Origin: JAZOXB01 sp040096185
GTDB lineage: Bacteria; Bacillota; Clostridia; Oscillospirales; Oscillospiraceae
Reading direction: 5' to 3'
Length of the DNA stretch: 8,451 nt
NCBI RefSeq assembly: GCF_040096185.1
Contig: NZ_JBBMFF010000053.1
Coordinates: 1 to 8,451, forward strand
Shown: one piece after another, positions 1 to 6,066 of the stretch
Layout: each line of letters starts with the position of its first letter
Numbering within the stretch: position 1 is the stretch's first letter
Position numbers and translations under genes: made by a program
The notes under the pieces: model-generated
Told to the model about the DNA's origin: nothing
The model's database searches: none
The model's input: the letters and a program-made list of their open reading frames with translations, nothing else

Positions 1-1939
1 GCGTGCCCTGCGGCTCAAACGTCGTCTCGGTCATGCCGTTGACGATGCCGGAAGCGGCCAGCTCCAGAACGACATCATGGAACCAGTCTTCCTCGGTGAC
101 GTCCGTGAACTTGTTCTCAAAGGGAACGTTTGTGATCTTCCACTCGGAGGTGATAACGGGATCGATGGTGCCCTGCTCCGTGATGTAGTCAGCCAGCAGG
201 TTGCGGGCCTGGCCCTTGTCCTCGCCCTGAATCATGTCGTACTGGGTGGAGTAGATGACGCGGCTCTCGTCGTTCGGGACGAAGTTGCAGCCGTGCTCGT
301 TGATGTACTGGATGAAGTTGCCGCCGCCGTTGAAGCGGTAGTTGTTGATGACGACGGTGAAGGTATCGGTGTCCTGCACGGCCTTGCCGTTGTAGGTCAT
401 GTTCTCGATGCGGTGGCCGGAGGGAGCCGCAGCGTTGATCTCATAGGAGAAGCCCTCGCCGGAGATAACGTCGTAGTACGTCAGGCCGCCCTGGATACTG
501 AAGGTGCCGTCCTCGTTGGCCCTAACCTTGGAGGCGGAGTACTCGAGCCAGGTGCGGACTTCCTTGCCGCTCATGGTGATCTGGTAGAACCAGTTCTCAT
601 AGCGGTACAGGCGGAACATGTCGCCGAGCTTGATGTCACCCTTCGGGATGAGGTTCTCGGCATTGCCGGAGGTCAGCGGAGCGGTGATGGACAGCTGAGC
701 GGGCTTATCGTCGGTCTTGTCGTCGGGGGTGTTCTTGCCGGTGCGGTCATAAGCGCCCCAGATCTGGACCTTGTTCACGAGGTCGACGAAGGCGGACGGC
801 GCAGTGCCGAGGCCAGAGGCGGTGAAGTTGTCGCTTGCGGTGCCGATGGGCTTGAGCATGTACTCGTTCCACGTTGCATCCTCATAGGGCTGCAGAGCGG
901 CGGTCAGATCGGCGTCCGGCTCATAGAGCGGCTTCGTGGTGCGGCCCTCGCGGACGGTCATGGGAGCATTGGCGGCTTCGACCGTGTAGGTCTTCGTGGC
1001 TTTGTTGTAGGTGAACAGCGCGCGGCCGACAACACCAGCCTTCGTGCCCGGGGAGATGACGGGGATCTCCTTGCCGTCGGTGTTGGCAATCTTCGTCACG
1101 CCGTTGCGATGCTCGTGGCCGGAGAACACAAGGTCGATGGAGTTCGTGGTGGAGACAAGCTCACGGATGAAGTCGGACTTCTCGGGGTCGCCGTCGATGC
1201 CGCTGTGGCTGACGAGGACAATGAGGTCGGCCTTGGCCTTCATCTCGGCTTCGTAGTGCTTGTAGGTCTCCACAACGCCTGCGAAGTAGATGCCCTTCCA
1301 GTTCTCGGGGACATCCCAGTTCGCGATGTTGGGGTTGCCGATGCCCATGACAGCGACCTTGACGCCGTCATATTCCTTGATGACATAGGGAGCGTAGCCG
1401 TTCCAGGTCTTCCAGTCGCGGGTCTTGTCGTTGTTCGTGTTGGCGTCGAGGTAGTTCGCCATGGAAACACCGACCTTGGACTCGGTCTCGGTGGACTCAG
1501 AGGTGAGATAGTTCAGCTGGCGCTGGAGAATATCCATGCCGTAGTTGAACTCGTGGTTGCCGACGACCCACATATCATAGTCCATCATACGCATGACCTT
1601 CATGGCGGGATCGTCCACGTCCTTCTTCATGAAGGCGTAGTAGTACGTCAGCGGCGTGCCCTGGATGGTGTCGCCGGAGTCGCTGAGGAATACGTTCTTG
1701 TATTCCGCACGCTGCTCCTTGACATAGGTGGCGACGCGGGTCATGCCCTGATAATGGGTGCCGGACAGGCTTGCATCCTGCGTGTAGTCCGTTGCAAACT
1801 GCTGACCATGGACGTCGGAGGTGTCGAGGAAGAGGATCTGAACCTCATTCTCATCAGCCGCGAAAACGGCCGGCACCAGCGCCGTGACAAGGCACAGCAC
1901 AAGCAGCAGAGACACGATGCGAGAAAGTGCTTTCTTCAT
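1..1939 (-). CDS. Secreted 5'-nucleotidase/CpdB-like metallophosphoesterase with C-terminal SLH domain (3' end beyond window)
   Basis: A predicted cell-surface enzyme that removes phosphate from nucleotides or 2',3'-cyclic nucleotides outside the membrane. 646 residues are visible and the frame is open to the left edge. Residues 1-27 form a signal peptide (MKKALSRIV, a Leu/Val-rich core, then VFA before Ala-Asp). The metallophosphatase domain follows with the family's metal ligands: D-V-H at 42-44, GDT at 89-91, GNHE at 127-130, SH at 244-245 and GHEH at 274-277. A 5'-nucleotidase C-terminal domain spans about 380-590, with LYRYENWFY near 450 and NNYRFNGGGNF near 540. The YRYEN and YRxxGGG signatures resemble CpdB/YfkN, so cyclic-nucleotide phosphodiesterase/3'-nucleotidase is likelier than plain UshA activity; substrate is inference. 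Residues 611-646 (FTDV, DWF, GIVNG, TFEP) are an SLH module, which in this family tethers proteins to cell-wall polymers; more modules probably follow. The start is set by AGGAG nine bases upstream. The gene has its own promoter after the fakA terminator. Confidence 0.93.
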   Translation of the reverse strand, partial: MKKALSRIVSLLLVLCLVTALVPAVFAADENEVQILFLDTSDVHGQQFATDYTQDASLSGTHYQGMTRVATYVKEQRAEYKNVFLSDSGDTIQGTPLTYYYAFMKKDVDDPAMKVMRMMDYDMWVVGNHEFNYGMDILQRQLNYLTSESTETESKVGVSMANYLDANTNNDKTRDWKTWNGYAPYVIKEYDGVKVAVMGIGNPNIANWDVPENWKGIYFAGVVETYKHYEAEMKAKADLIVLVSHSGIDGDPEKSDFIRELVSTTNSIDLVFSGHEHRNGVTKIANTDGKEIPVISPGTKAGVVGRALFTYNKATKTYTVEAANAPMTVREGRTTKPLYEPDADLTAALQPYEDATWNEYMLKPIGTASDNFTASGLGTAPSAFVDLVNKVQIWGAYDRTGKNTPDDKTDDKPAQLSITAPLTSGNAENLIPKGDIKLGDMFRLYRYENWFYQITMSGKEVRTWLEYSASKVRANEDGTFSIQGGLTYYDVISGEGFSYEINAAAPSGHRIENMTYNGKAVQDTDTFTVVINNYRFNGGGNFIQYINEHGCNFVPNDESRVIYSTQYDMIQGEDKGQARNLLADYITEQGTIDPVITSEWKITNVPFENKFTDVTEEDWFHDVVLELAASGIVNGMTETTFEPQGT

Positions 1940-1948
1940 GGAAATACT

Positions 1949-1953
1949 CTCCT
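1949..1953 (-). promoter_or_regulatory. Shine-Dalgarno site of the SLH phosphoesterase gene
   Basis: AGGAG on the minus strand, nine bases before the ATG at 1939. It fixes the start immediately before a well-formed signal peptide. Confidence 0.85.
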
Positions 1954-1964
1954 TTTCGTTTTTA

Positions 1965-1980
1965 CACCGGAATACCGGTG
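1965..1980 (-). promoter_or_regulatory. Perfect 6-bp inverted repeat in the 5' leader of the phosphoesterase gene
   Basis: CACCGG-AATA-CCGGTG, perfectly palindromic, lies between the predicted transcription start (about 1985) and the Shine-Dalgarno site. It could fold as a short leader hairpin that stabilises the mRNA, or serve as an operator just downstream of the promoter. There is no U-tract after it, so it is not a terminator. Confidence 0.5.
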
Positions 1981-1991
1981 CATCTGAGAAT

Positions 1992-2020
1992 ACTATACTC
2001 CATGCGGGGGGAAATGTCCA
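1992..2020 (-). promoter_or_regulatory. Candidate sigma-A-type promoter for the SLH phosphoesterase gene
   Basis: On the minus strand, TGGACA (-35, 2015-2020) is separated by exactly 17 bases from TATAGT (-10, 1992-1997). Each hexamer matches the consensus at five of six positions. Predicted initiation near 1985 gives a leader of about 46 bases. It lies downstream of the fakA terminator, so the phosphoesterase appears to be an independent transcription unit. The spacer includes a run of six C. Confidence 0.72.
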
Positions 2021-2108
2021 TAGGGGCCGGAAAAATCAGCAAATTGCCAAAAAACGGCCGGGAATGAATGGAAATAATGTAAGATGAAATTCATGCATGG
2101 AGTATTGT
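1992..2108. repeat. Inverted 14-mers flanking an AT-richer intergenic segment
   Basis: The 14 bases at 1992-2005 (ACTATACTCCATGC) are the reverse complement of those at 2095-2108 (GCATGGAGTATTGT) with one mismatch. The arms are 89 bases apart. The left arm contains the -10 hexamer of the phosphoesterase promoter. The interval holds no credible gene. The arms could be paired binding sites for a regulator or remnants of a small inverted-repeat element; the sequence does not decide this. Confidence 0.5.
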
Positions 2109-2150
2109 CCGCTCCGCAGAGACGGATGAACGGAATATGACATGAGATGA

Positions 2151-2190
2151 AATAAAAAGCTCTGCCGCAGGGGATGCCCGCGGCAGAGCT
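2151..2190 (-). terminator. Intrinsic terminator after fakA
   Basis: On the minus strand an 11-bp perfect stem, AGCTCTGCCGC with GCGGCAGAGCT (2180-2190 and 2158-2168), encloses an 11-base loop and runs straight into TTTTATTT. It begins 14 bases past the fakA stop codon. The opposite strand lacks a T-run after the stem, so it works in one direction only. It ends the yloU-fakA transcription unit. Confidence 0.93.
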
Positions 2191-2203
2191 CTTCAAAACG
2201 GAA

Positions 2204-3883
2204 TTATTCGGCGGAGATCAGATAGTAATAAACGGGCTGGCCGCCGTCGATGAGCGTGACCTCACACTCCGGGCAGACCTCACGGAACAGGGCAGCCGTC
2301 TCCTCGGCCTGACCGGCGGGCAGATCGGCGCCCGCATAGACCGTGACGAACTCGTGACCCTCCTCATGGATCTTTTCGGCCATGCTGCGGAGCAGGCCCT
2401 TCAGGTCGGCGCTGCTGCCGAACAGAGAGCTGCCCCACAGGGCGAGGTACTCGCCTGCGTGGATGTTATGCCCGTCGATATCGGAGTCACGCGCGGCGTA
2501 GGTGATCTGCATCGTGGTCACACCGGCCATGGCGTCCGTCATGGCGGAGAGATTGTCCTCCTCCGAGGCGTCCGGATCAAAGACCAGCATGGCGGAGACG
2601 CCCTGCGGCACGGTCTTCGAGGGAACGACGACGACTTTTTTCTCCGTCAGATCCACCGTCTGCTCGGCCGCCATGATGATGTTCTTGTTGTTCGGGAAGA
2701 CGAACACGACCTCGGCGGGTGTGGCGTTGATCTTCTCGAGAATATCCTGCGTCGAGGGGTTCATGGTCTGACCGCCCTCGATGATCTGGTCGGCGCCCAG
2801 TTCCCGGAACACGCCTGCAAGCCCCTTGCCTGCGCACACGGCGACCATGCCGAAGTGCTTTTCCGGCGCGGCGACGGTCTCTTTGGCCTCGAGCTCCTGC
2901 TCGATCTTCTCGAGATCGTCCGTGCTGCGGGCGGCGCGGCCTGCGGCAAGATCGTCATGCTGCATCTGCATGTTCTCGATCTTGGCAAGCTCGAGCGTGC
3001 CGTATTTCTGCGACTCTGTCAGGGCTTCGCCGGGGATGTTCGTGTGGACGTGGACCTTGAAGGATTCGTCGTCCTCGCCGATGACGATGCTGTCGCCGAT
3101 GGTGTCAAGATAGGCGCGCAGCGGGGAAAGGTCGATGTCCTCGTGCGCCTTGCGCATGATATACACCGTGTCGAAGGCAAAGGTGATCTCGCCGGTGTCG
3201 AACTCCGTGAAATCGGCCTGCTCGCGGACCTCCTGCGGCTGGCTATCGGCCTCGGGCGCTTCAATTTCCACGCCGCGGTGGACGGAAAGCATGGCCTCGA
3301 GCACATACAGCCAGCCCTTGCCGCCTGCGTCCACGACGCCCGCCTTCTGCAGGACGGGATTCTGGTTCACGGTCTGCGCCAGCGCCTCCGCGGCGGAGCG
3401 GACCGTCGCCTCGAGAACGGCCTCGCAGTCCGCGCCGCTGTCGGCCGTTTCCATGGCCGTGTCGGCGGAGACGCGGGCCACGGTCAGGATCGTGCCCTCC
3501 GTGGGCTTCATCACGGCCTTGTAGGCCGCTTCGACGCCGCCGCGCAGGGCCATCGCCAGCTGCTCGCCCGTGCAGGCCTCTACGCCCTTCAGGGCCTTGG
3601 AGAAGCCGCGGAACAGCAGCGAGAGGATGACGCCGGAGTTGCCGCGCGCGCCGCGCAGCATGGCCGAAGCCGTGATATCGGCGGCCTTTGTCAGCGTGAC
3701 GCTGCCCGCCTTGCGCAGATCGGCTGCCGCTGCGTTCAGCGTCATGCTCATGTTCGTGCCGGTGTCGCCGTCGGGGACGGGGAAGACGTTCAGCTCGTTG
3801 ATCTGCTGTTTGTGGATCTCGATGGAGGCAGCGGCGCTGAGGATCATTTTCTGAAAGGCCGCTCCGTCAATGGTTTGCCTCAC
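2204..3883 (-). CDS. fakA: DAK2-domain kinase, FakA/YloV family
   Basis: 559 residues, usual for YloV/FakA. In characterised Firmicutes FakA phosphorylates fatty acids presented by a FakB (DegV-type) carrier, feeding exogenous fatty acids into phospholipid synthesis; that role is inferred here from family. The N-terminal DhaL-like nucleotide-binding domain (about 5-200) has NVFPVPDGDTGTNM at 32-45, whose aspartates bind Mg-ATP, then RGARGNSGVI at 77-86, PTEGTILTVAR at 127-137 and GVVDAGGKGW at 182-191. The middle domain contains VHVHTN, with His278 and His280 matching the histidine pair important in FakA. The C-terminal half (about 325-559) is the DegV/DAK1-like part and ends in an acidic CPECEV...LISAE tail. 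The start is GTG at 3883, chosen because GGAGGT lies ten bases upstream and the protein begins in register with the family. It lies 25 bases after yloU, clearly co-transcribed. No fakB is seen in the window. Confidence 0.95.
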   Translation of the reverse strand: MRQTIDGAAFQKMILSAAASIEIHKQQINELNVFPVPDGDTGTNMSMTLNAAAADLRKAGSVTLTKAADITASAMLRGARGNSGVILSLLFRGFSKALKGVEACTGEQLAMALRGGVEAAYKAVMKPTEGTILTVARVSADTAMETADSGADCEAVLEATVRSAAEALAQTVNQNPVLQKAGVVDAGGKGWLYVLEAMLSVHRGVEIEAPEADSQPQEVREQADFTEFDTGEITFAFDTVYIMRKAHEDIDLSPLRAYLDTIGDSIVIGEDDESFKVHVHTNIPGEALTESQKYGTLELAKIENMQMQHDDLAAGRAARSTDDLEKIEQELEAKETVAAPEKHFGMVAVCAGKGLAGVFRELGADQIIEGGQTMNPSTQDILEKINATPAEVVFVFPNNKNIIMAAEQTVDLTEKKVVVVPSKTVPQGVSAMLVFDPDASEEDNLSAMTDAMAGVTTMQITYAARDSDIDGHNIHAGEYLALWGSSLFGSSADLKGLLRSMAEKIHEEGHEFVTVYAGADLPAGQAEETAALFREVCPECEVTLIDGGQPVYYYLISAE

Positions 3884-3893
3884 TGTAAGTTAC

Positions 3894-3899
3894 ACCTCC
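3894..3899 (-). promoter_or_regulatory. Shine-Dalgarno site selecting a GTG start for fakA
   Basis: GGAGGT on the minus strand, ten bases before GTG at 3881-3883. No ATG lies at a suitable distance, so the GTG is the likely initiator. Confidence 0.8.
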
Positions 3900-3908
3900 G
3901 TATTGCCG

Positions 3909-4262
3909 TTAATCGGTCATCATGGAGTCCACCAGGATGTTGACCTCGCGGATCTCGGTTTCGGTCTGCTGGGAGACGACATAGCGGACCTCGTTCAGGA
4001 TCGAGCTGCCCAGCGCGGGGATGTTCACGCCCTGATCGACGATGATGTGCAGATCGACCGAAATGGTGCCGTCTTCCTTCGTGCGCACGAGCACGCCCTT
4101 GGCGAGCGACTCGCGGCGGAGCAGATGGACGAGGCCGTCCTTCATGCTGCGGATGGCCATGCCCTTGACGCCGAAGCAGTTCGTTGCGGCGCTTCCGGCA
4201 ATATAGGTATAAACGTTGTTGCTGACGGCGATCTCGCCGAGCTCGTTTTGCCTGCGGATCAT
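3909..4262 (-). CDS. yloU: Asp23/Gls24-family protein (YloU-like)
   Basis: A 117-residue small protein of the Asp23/Gls24 (DUF322) family, the usual partner encoded just before fakA/yloV in Firmicutes. Family features visible are GEIAVSNNVYTYIAGSAA at residues 9-26, a CFGVKGMA segment at 29-36, KGVLV at 55-59, and VDLHIIVDQGVNIPALG at 69-85 followed by EVRYVV and REVNILVDSM near the C-terminus. There is no signal peptide or membrane segment, so it is cytoplasmic, perhaps at the membrane face through partners. Asp23 relatives are linked to alkaline and envelope stress, but the YloU-type role is not well defined. The ATG at 4262 has an ideal AAGGAGG eight bases upstream. It is 61 bases downstream of gpmI, across a hairpin, and 25 bases upstream of fakA. 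Confidence 0.92.
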   Translation of the reverse strand: MIRRQNELGEIAVSNNVYTYIAGSAATNCFGVKGMAIRSMKDGLVHLLRRESLAKGVLVRTKEDGTISVDLHIIVDQGVNIPALGSSILNEVRYVVSQQTETEIREVNILVDSMMTD

Positions 4263-4270
4263 GCGGAAAA

Positions 4271-4277
4271 CCTCCTT
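4271..4277 (-). promoter_or_regulatory. Shine-Dalgarno site of yloU
   Basis: AAGGAGG on the minus strand, eight bases before the yloU ATG. It directly follows the T-run of the gpmI-yloU hairpin, so no separate promoter fits between the hairpin and this site. Confidence 0.82.
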
Positions 4278-4285
4278 ATTGATTG

Positions 4286-4318
4286 AAAAAAATGGGATGC
4301 GGCGGGGCTGCCCGCCGC
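4286..4318 (-). terminator. Possible weak terminator/attenuator between gpmI and yloU
   Basis: On the minus strand GCGGCGGG-CAGC-CCCGCCGC (4299-4318 region) forms a perfect 8-bp GC stem with a tight loop. It is followed after six bases (ATCCCA) by seven T. The T-run is further from the stem than in a standard intrinsic terminator, so termination may be partial. It starts five bases after the gpmI stop. It may lower yloU-fakA expression relative to gpmI or mark a transcript end with an internal yloU promoter inside gpmI. Confidence 0.55.
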
Positions 4319-4323
4319 GGGGA

Positions 4324-5892
4324 TCACAGCATGCTCTCTTCCCAGCAGGCGGGCGGCGTCAGGCCGAGCAGCGTGGCGACGGTCGGGGCGACGTTGGCCA
4401 GACCGAACTTGCCCTCCTTGAGCGTATGCTCCACGCCCGGATCATAGACGATGAAGGGGACGGGGTTCAGGCTGTGGGCCGTGCGGATGGACGTCTTGCC
4501 CTTCTTCGTTTCGAGCATCTGGTCGGCGTTGCCGTGGTCTGCCGTGACGAGCACGACGTAACCCAGACGCTTGCCTGCCTCGATGATGCGGCCGACGCCC
4601 TCGTCGACGTACTCCATGGCCTTCACGACGGCCTCAATGTTGCCGGTGTGGCCGACCATGTCGCCGTTCGGGAAGTTGCAGCGAAGGAAATCATATTTGC
4701 CGGACTCCATGGCCTTGACCATGCAGTCGGTGATCTCCTTCGACTTCATGGCCGGAGCCTGATCGAAGGGGATGACGTCGGAGGGGATCTCCTCATAGGT
4801 CTCAAGCTCCTCGCTGACCTTGCCGGAGCGGTTGCCGTTCCAGAAGTAGGTGACATGGCCGTACTTCTGCGTCTCGGACACGGCGTATTCACGCAGGTTG
4901 TGGGCGCACAGCAGCTCAGTGAGCGTGTTTTTGATGACGGGCGGCTGGACGAGGTAATGCGTCGGGATCTTCAGGTCACCGTCGTACTCCAGCATACCGG
5001 CGAAGTCAACGCCGGTGTAATCGCCGCGGTCGAACTTGTCGAAATCCTTGCAGTCGAACGCGAGGGAGATCTCCTGCGCGCGGTCGCCGCGGAAGTTATA
5101 CAGCACGACGCTGTCGCCGTTGGCGATGGTCGCTACGGGCTGGCCATTGCGCTCCACAACAAAGGCGGGCAGGTCCTGATCGATGCAGTTCGTCTCGGCG
5201 CGGTAGGTTTCGATGGCCTCCTTCGCGGACGGGAAGCGGCGGGCAAGACCCTGCACATGGGTGCGCCAGCCGGCCTCGACCATCGGCCAGTTGGCCTCGT
5301 AGCGGTCCATGGTGATCTGCATTCTGCCGCCGCCGGAGGCGATGGCATAGTCGCAGCCCTCGGTGTTCAGCTCGCGGAGCAGGTCCTCGAGCTGCGCGAC
5401 ATACTCAAGCGCGGACGTGGCAGGCACGTCGCGGCCGTCGAGCAGGATGTGGCAGTAGGCGCGCTTGACACCCTCGGCATGCGCATGGCGCAGCAGGGCG
5501 AAGAGATGATGGATGTTCGAATGGACGTTGCCGTCGGACAGCAGGCCGAGGAAATGGAAGGCCTTGCCGTTCTCGTTGCAGTTCGCGACGAGGCCCTTCC
5601 ACGTCTCGGACTGGAACAGCGCGCCCGTCTCGATGGACTCGCCGACGAGCTTGGCGCCCTGCGAGTAGATCTGGCCGCAGCCGAGGGCATTGTGACCGAC
5701 CTCGGAGTTGCCCATGTCGTCATCGGTGGGCAGGCCGACGGCCGTGCCGTGTGCCTTGAGCCAGTTGTGCGGGCAGGTGGCGAAGAGACGGTCGAGATTC
5801 GGGGTATTTGCAAGCTTTACTGCGTCGCCGGGGCCGCCGTCGCCCTTGCCGACGCCGTCCATGATGACCAGGACAACAGGTTTCTTTGTCAT
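4324..5892 (-). CDS. gpmI: 2,3-bisphosphoglycerate-independent phosphoglycerate mutase
   Basis: Interconverts 3- and 2-phosphoglycerate in glycolysis/gluconeogenesis, cytoplasmic, Mn-dependent, alkaline phosphatase superfamily. 522 residues, normal length. All catalytic positions of the family are visible: Asp12 in MDGVG, the phospho-acceptor Ser63 in GNSEVGHN, Asp411 and His415 in DMVGH, Asp451-His452 in ADHGN, and His473 in TAHSLNP. Substrate-binding residues are also present: DGRD at 152-155, Arg190 and Arg197, FRGDRA with Arg268 and Arg271, and Lys343 in the SETQKYGHVTYF segment. The stretch around 187-225 (GGGRMQITMDRYEANW, then WRTHVQGLARRF) departs from the common GRYYAMDRDxRW form, which places it in a divergent branch of the family. 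The start is the ATG at 5892: GGAGG sits nine bases before it, whereas the in-frame ATG at 5901 abuts that same site. It has a candidate promoter of its own and lies downstream of recG. Confidence 0.96.
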   Translation of the reverse strand: MTKKPVVLVIMDGVGKGDGGPGDAVKLANTPNLDRLFATCPHNWLKAHGTAVGLPTDDDMGNSEVGHNALGCGQIYSQGAKLVGESIETGALFQSETWKGLVANCNENGKAFHFLGLLSDGNVHSNIHHLFALLRHAHAEGVKRAYCHILLDGRDVPATSALEYVAQLEDLLRELNTEGCDYAIASGGGRMQITMDRYEANWPMVEAGWRTHVQGLARRFPSAKEAIETYRAETNCIDQDLPAFVVERNGQPVATIANGDSVVLYNFRGDRAQEISLAFDCKDFDKFDRGDYTGVDFAGMLEYDGDLKIPTHYLVQPPVIKNTLTELLCAHNLREYAVSETQKYGHVTYFWNGNRSGKVSEELETYEEIPSDVIPFDQAPAMKSKEITDCMVKAMESGKYDFLRCNFPNGDMVGHTGNIEAVVKAMEYVDEGVGRIIEAGKRLGYVVLVTADHGNADQMLETKKGKTSIRTAHSLNPVPFIVYDPGVEHTLKEGKFGLANVAPTVATLLGLTPPACWEESML

Positions 5893-5900
5893 AATATGCA

Positions 5901-5906
5901 TCCTCC
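5901..5906 (-). promoter_or_regulatory. Shine-Dalgarno site that decides the gpmI start
   Basis: On the minus strand GGAGGA reads directly into ATGCATATTATG. The first ATG (5901) overlaps the end of the ribosome binding site and cannot be served by it. The second (5892) is nine bases from GGAGG and in the same frame. Confidence 0.82.
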
Positions 5907-5944
5907 AATCACAAGAGATATCTGTGCTTTGATTGATTCATGCT

Positions 5945-5974
5945 ATTGTACTACATTTTCCCGTTTCGTACAAT
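5945..5974 (-). promoter_or_regulatory. Candidate gpmI promoter overlapped by a perfect 7-bp dyad
   Basis: On the minus strand the candidate -35 TTGTAC (5968-5973) is 17 bases from the -10 TACAAT (5945-5950). The -10 matches the consensus at five of six positions, while the -35 is weak (TTG only). The same bases form a perfect inverted repeat, ATTGTAC-N16-GTACAAT, with arms at 5945-5951 and 5968-5974. A weak -35 plus a symmetric site over both hexamers suggests a regulator binding here, but the regulator is unknown. A leader of about 45 bases would precede gpmI. The rest of the 5907-6066 gap shows no gene and no clear recG terminator. Confidence 0.58.
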
Positions 5975-6066
5975 CTTTATTTTCGAGATTCTGTATCCCC
6001 TACAAAATAACCGGGGCGAAAATGGGGGAAACTGTGCGAAATTCGGTGCTTTGGGGCGGAAAATGC

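Noticed and set aside
77..1987. Plus-strand open frame of 636 codons opposite the phosphoesterase gene
   Set aside because: The minus strand encodes a protein with intact metallophosphatase, nucleotidase and SLH motifs. The plus frame gives a Val/Leu/Gly/Asp-rich shadow typical of antisense to GC-rich codons, with no recognisable domain.
1993..2196. Minus-strand open frame of 67 codons between fakA and the phosphoesterase
   Set aside because: It begins inside the fakA terminator, covers the phosphoesterase promoter, lacks a ribosome binding site and shows no familiar motif.
2174..3943. Plus-strand open frame of 589 codons opposite fakA
   Set aside because: It starts inside the terminator hairpin and runs antisense to a well-conserved DAK2 protein. 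No plausible ribosome binding site or domain was seen.
5910..5926. Palindrome AGATATCT within an imperfect dyad in the gpmI leader
   Set aside because: The core is only eight bases and the flanks match poorly, so it is not distinguishable from chance.
6001..6066. Possible recG terminator in the gap before gpmI
   Set aside because: There are C-rich and T-rich runs but no stem followed by a T-run on the minus strand that I can support.
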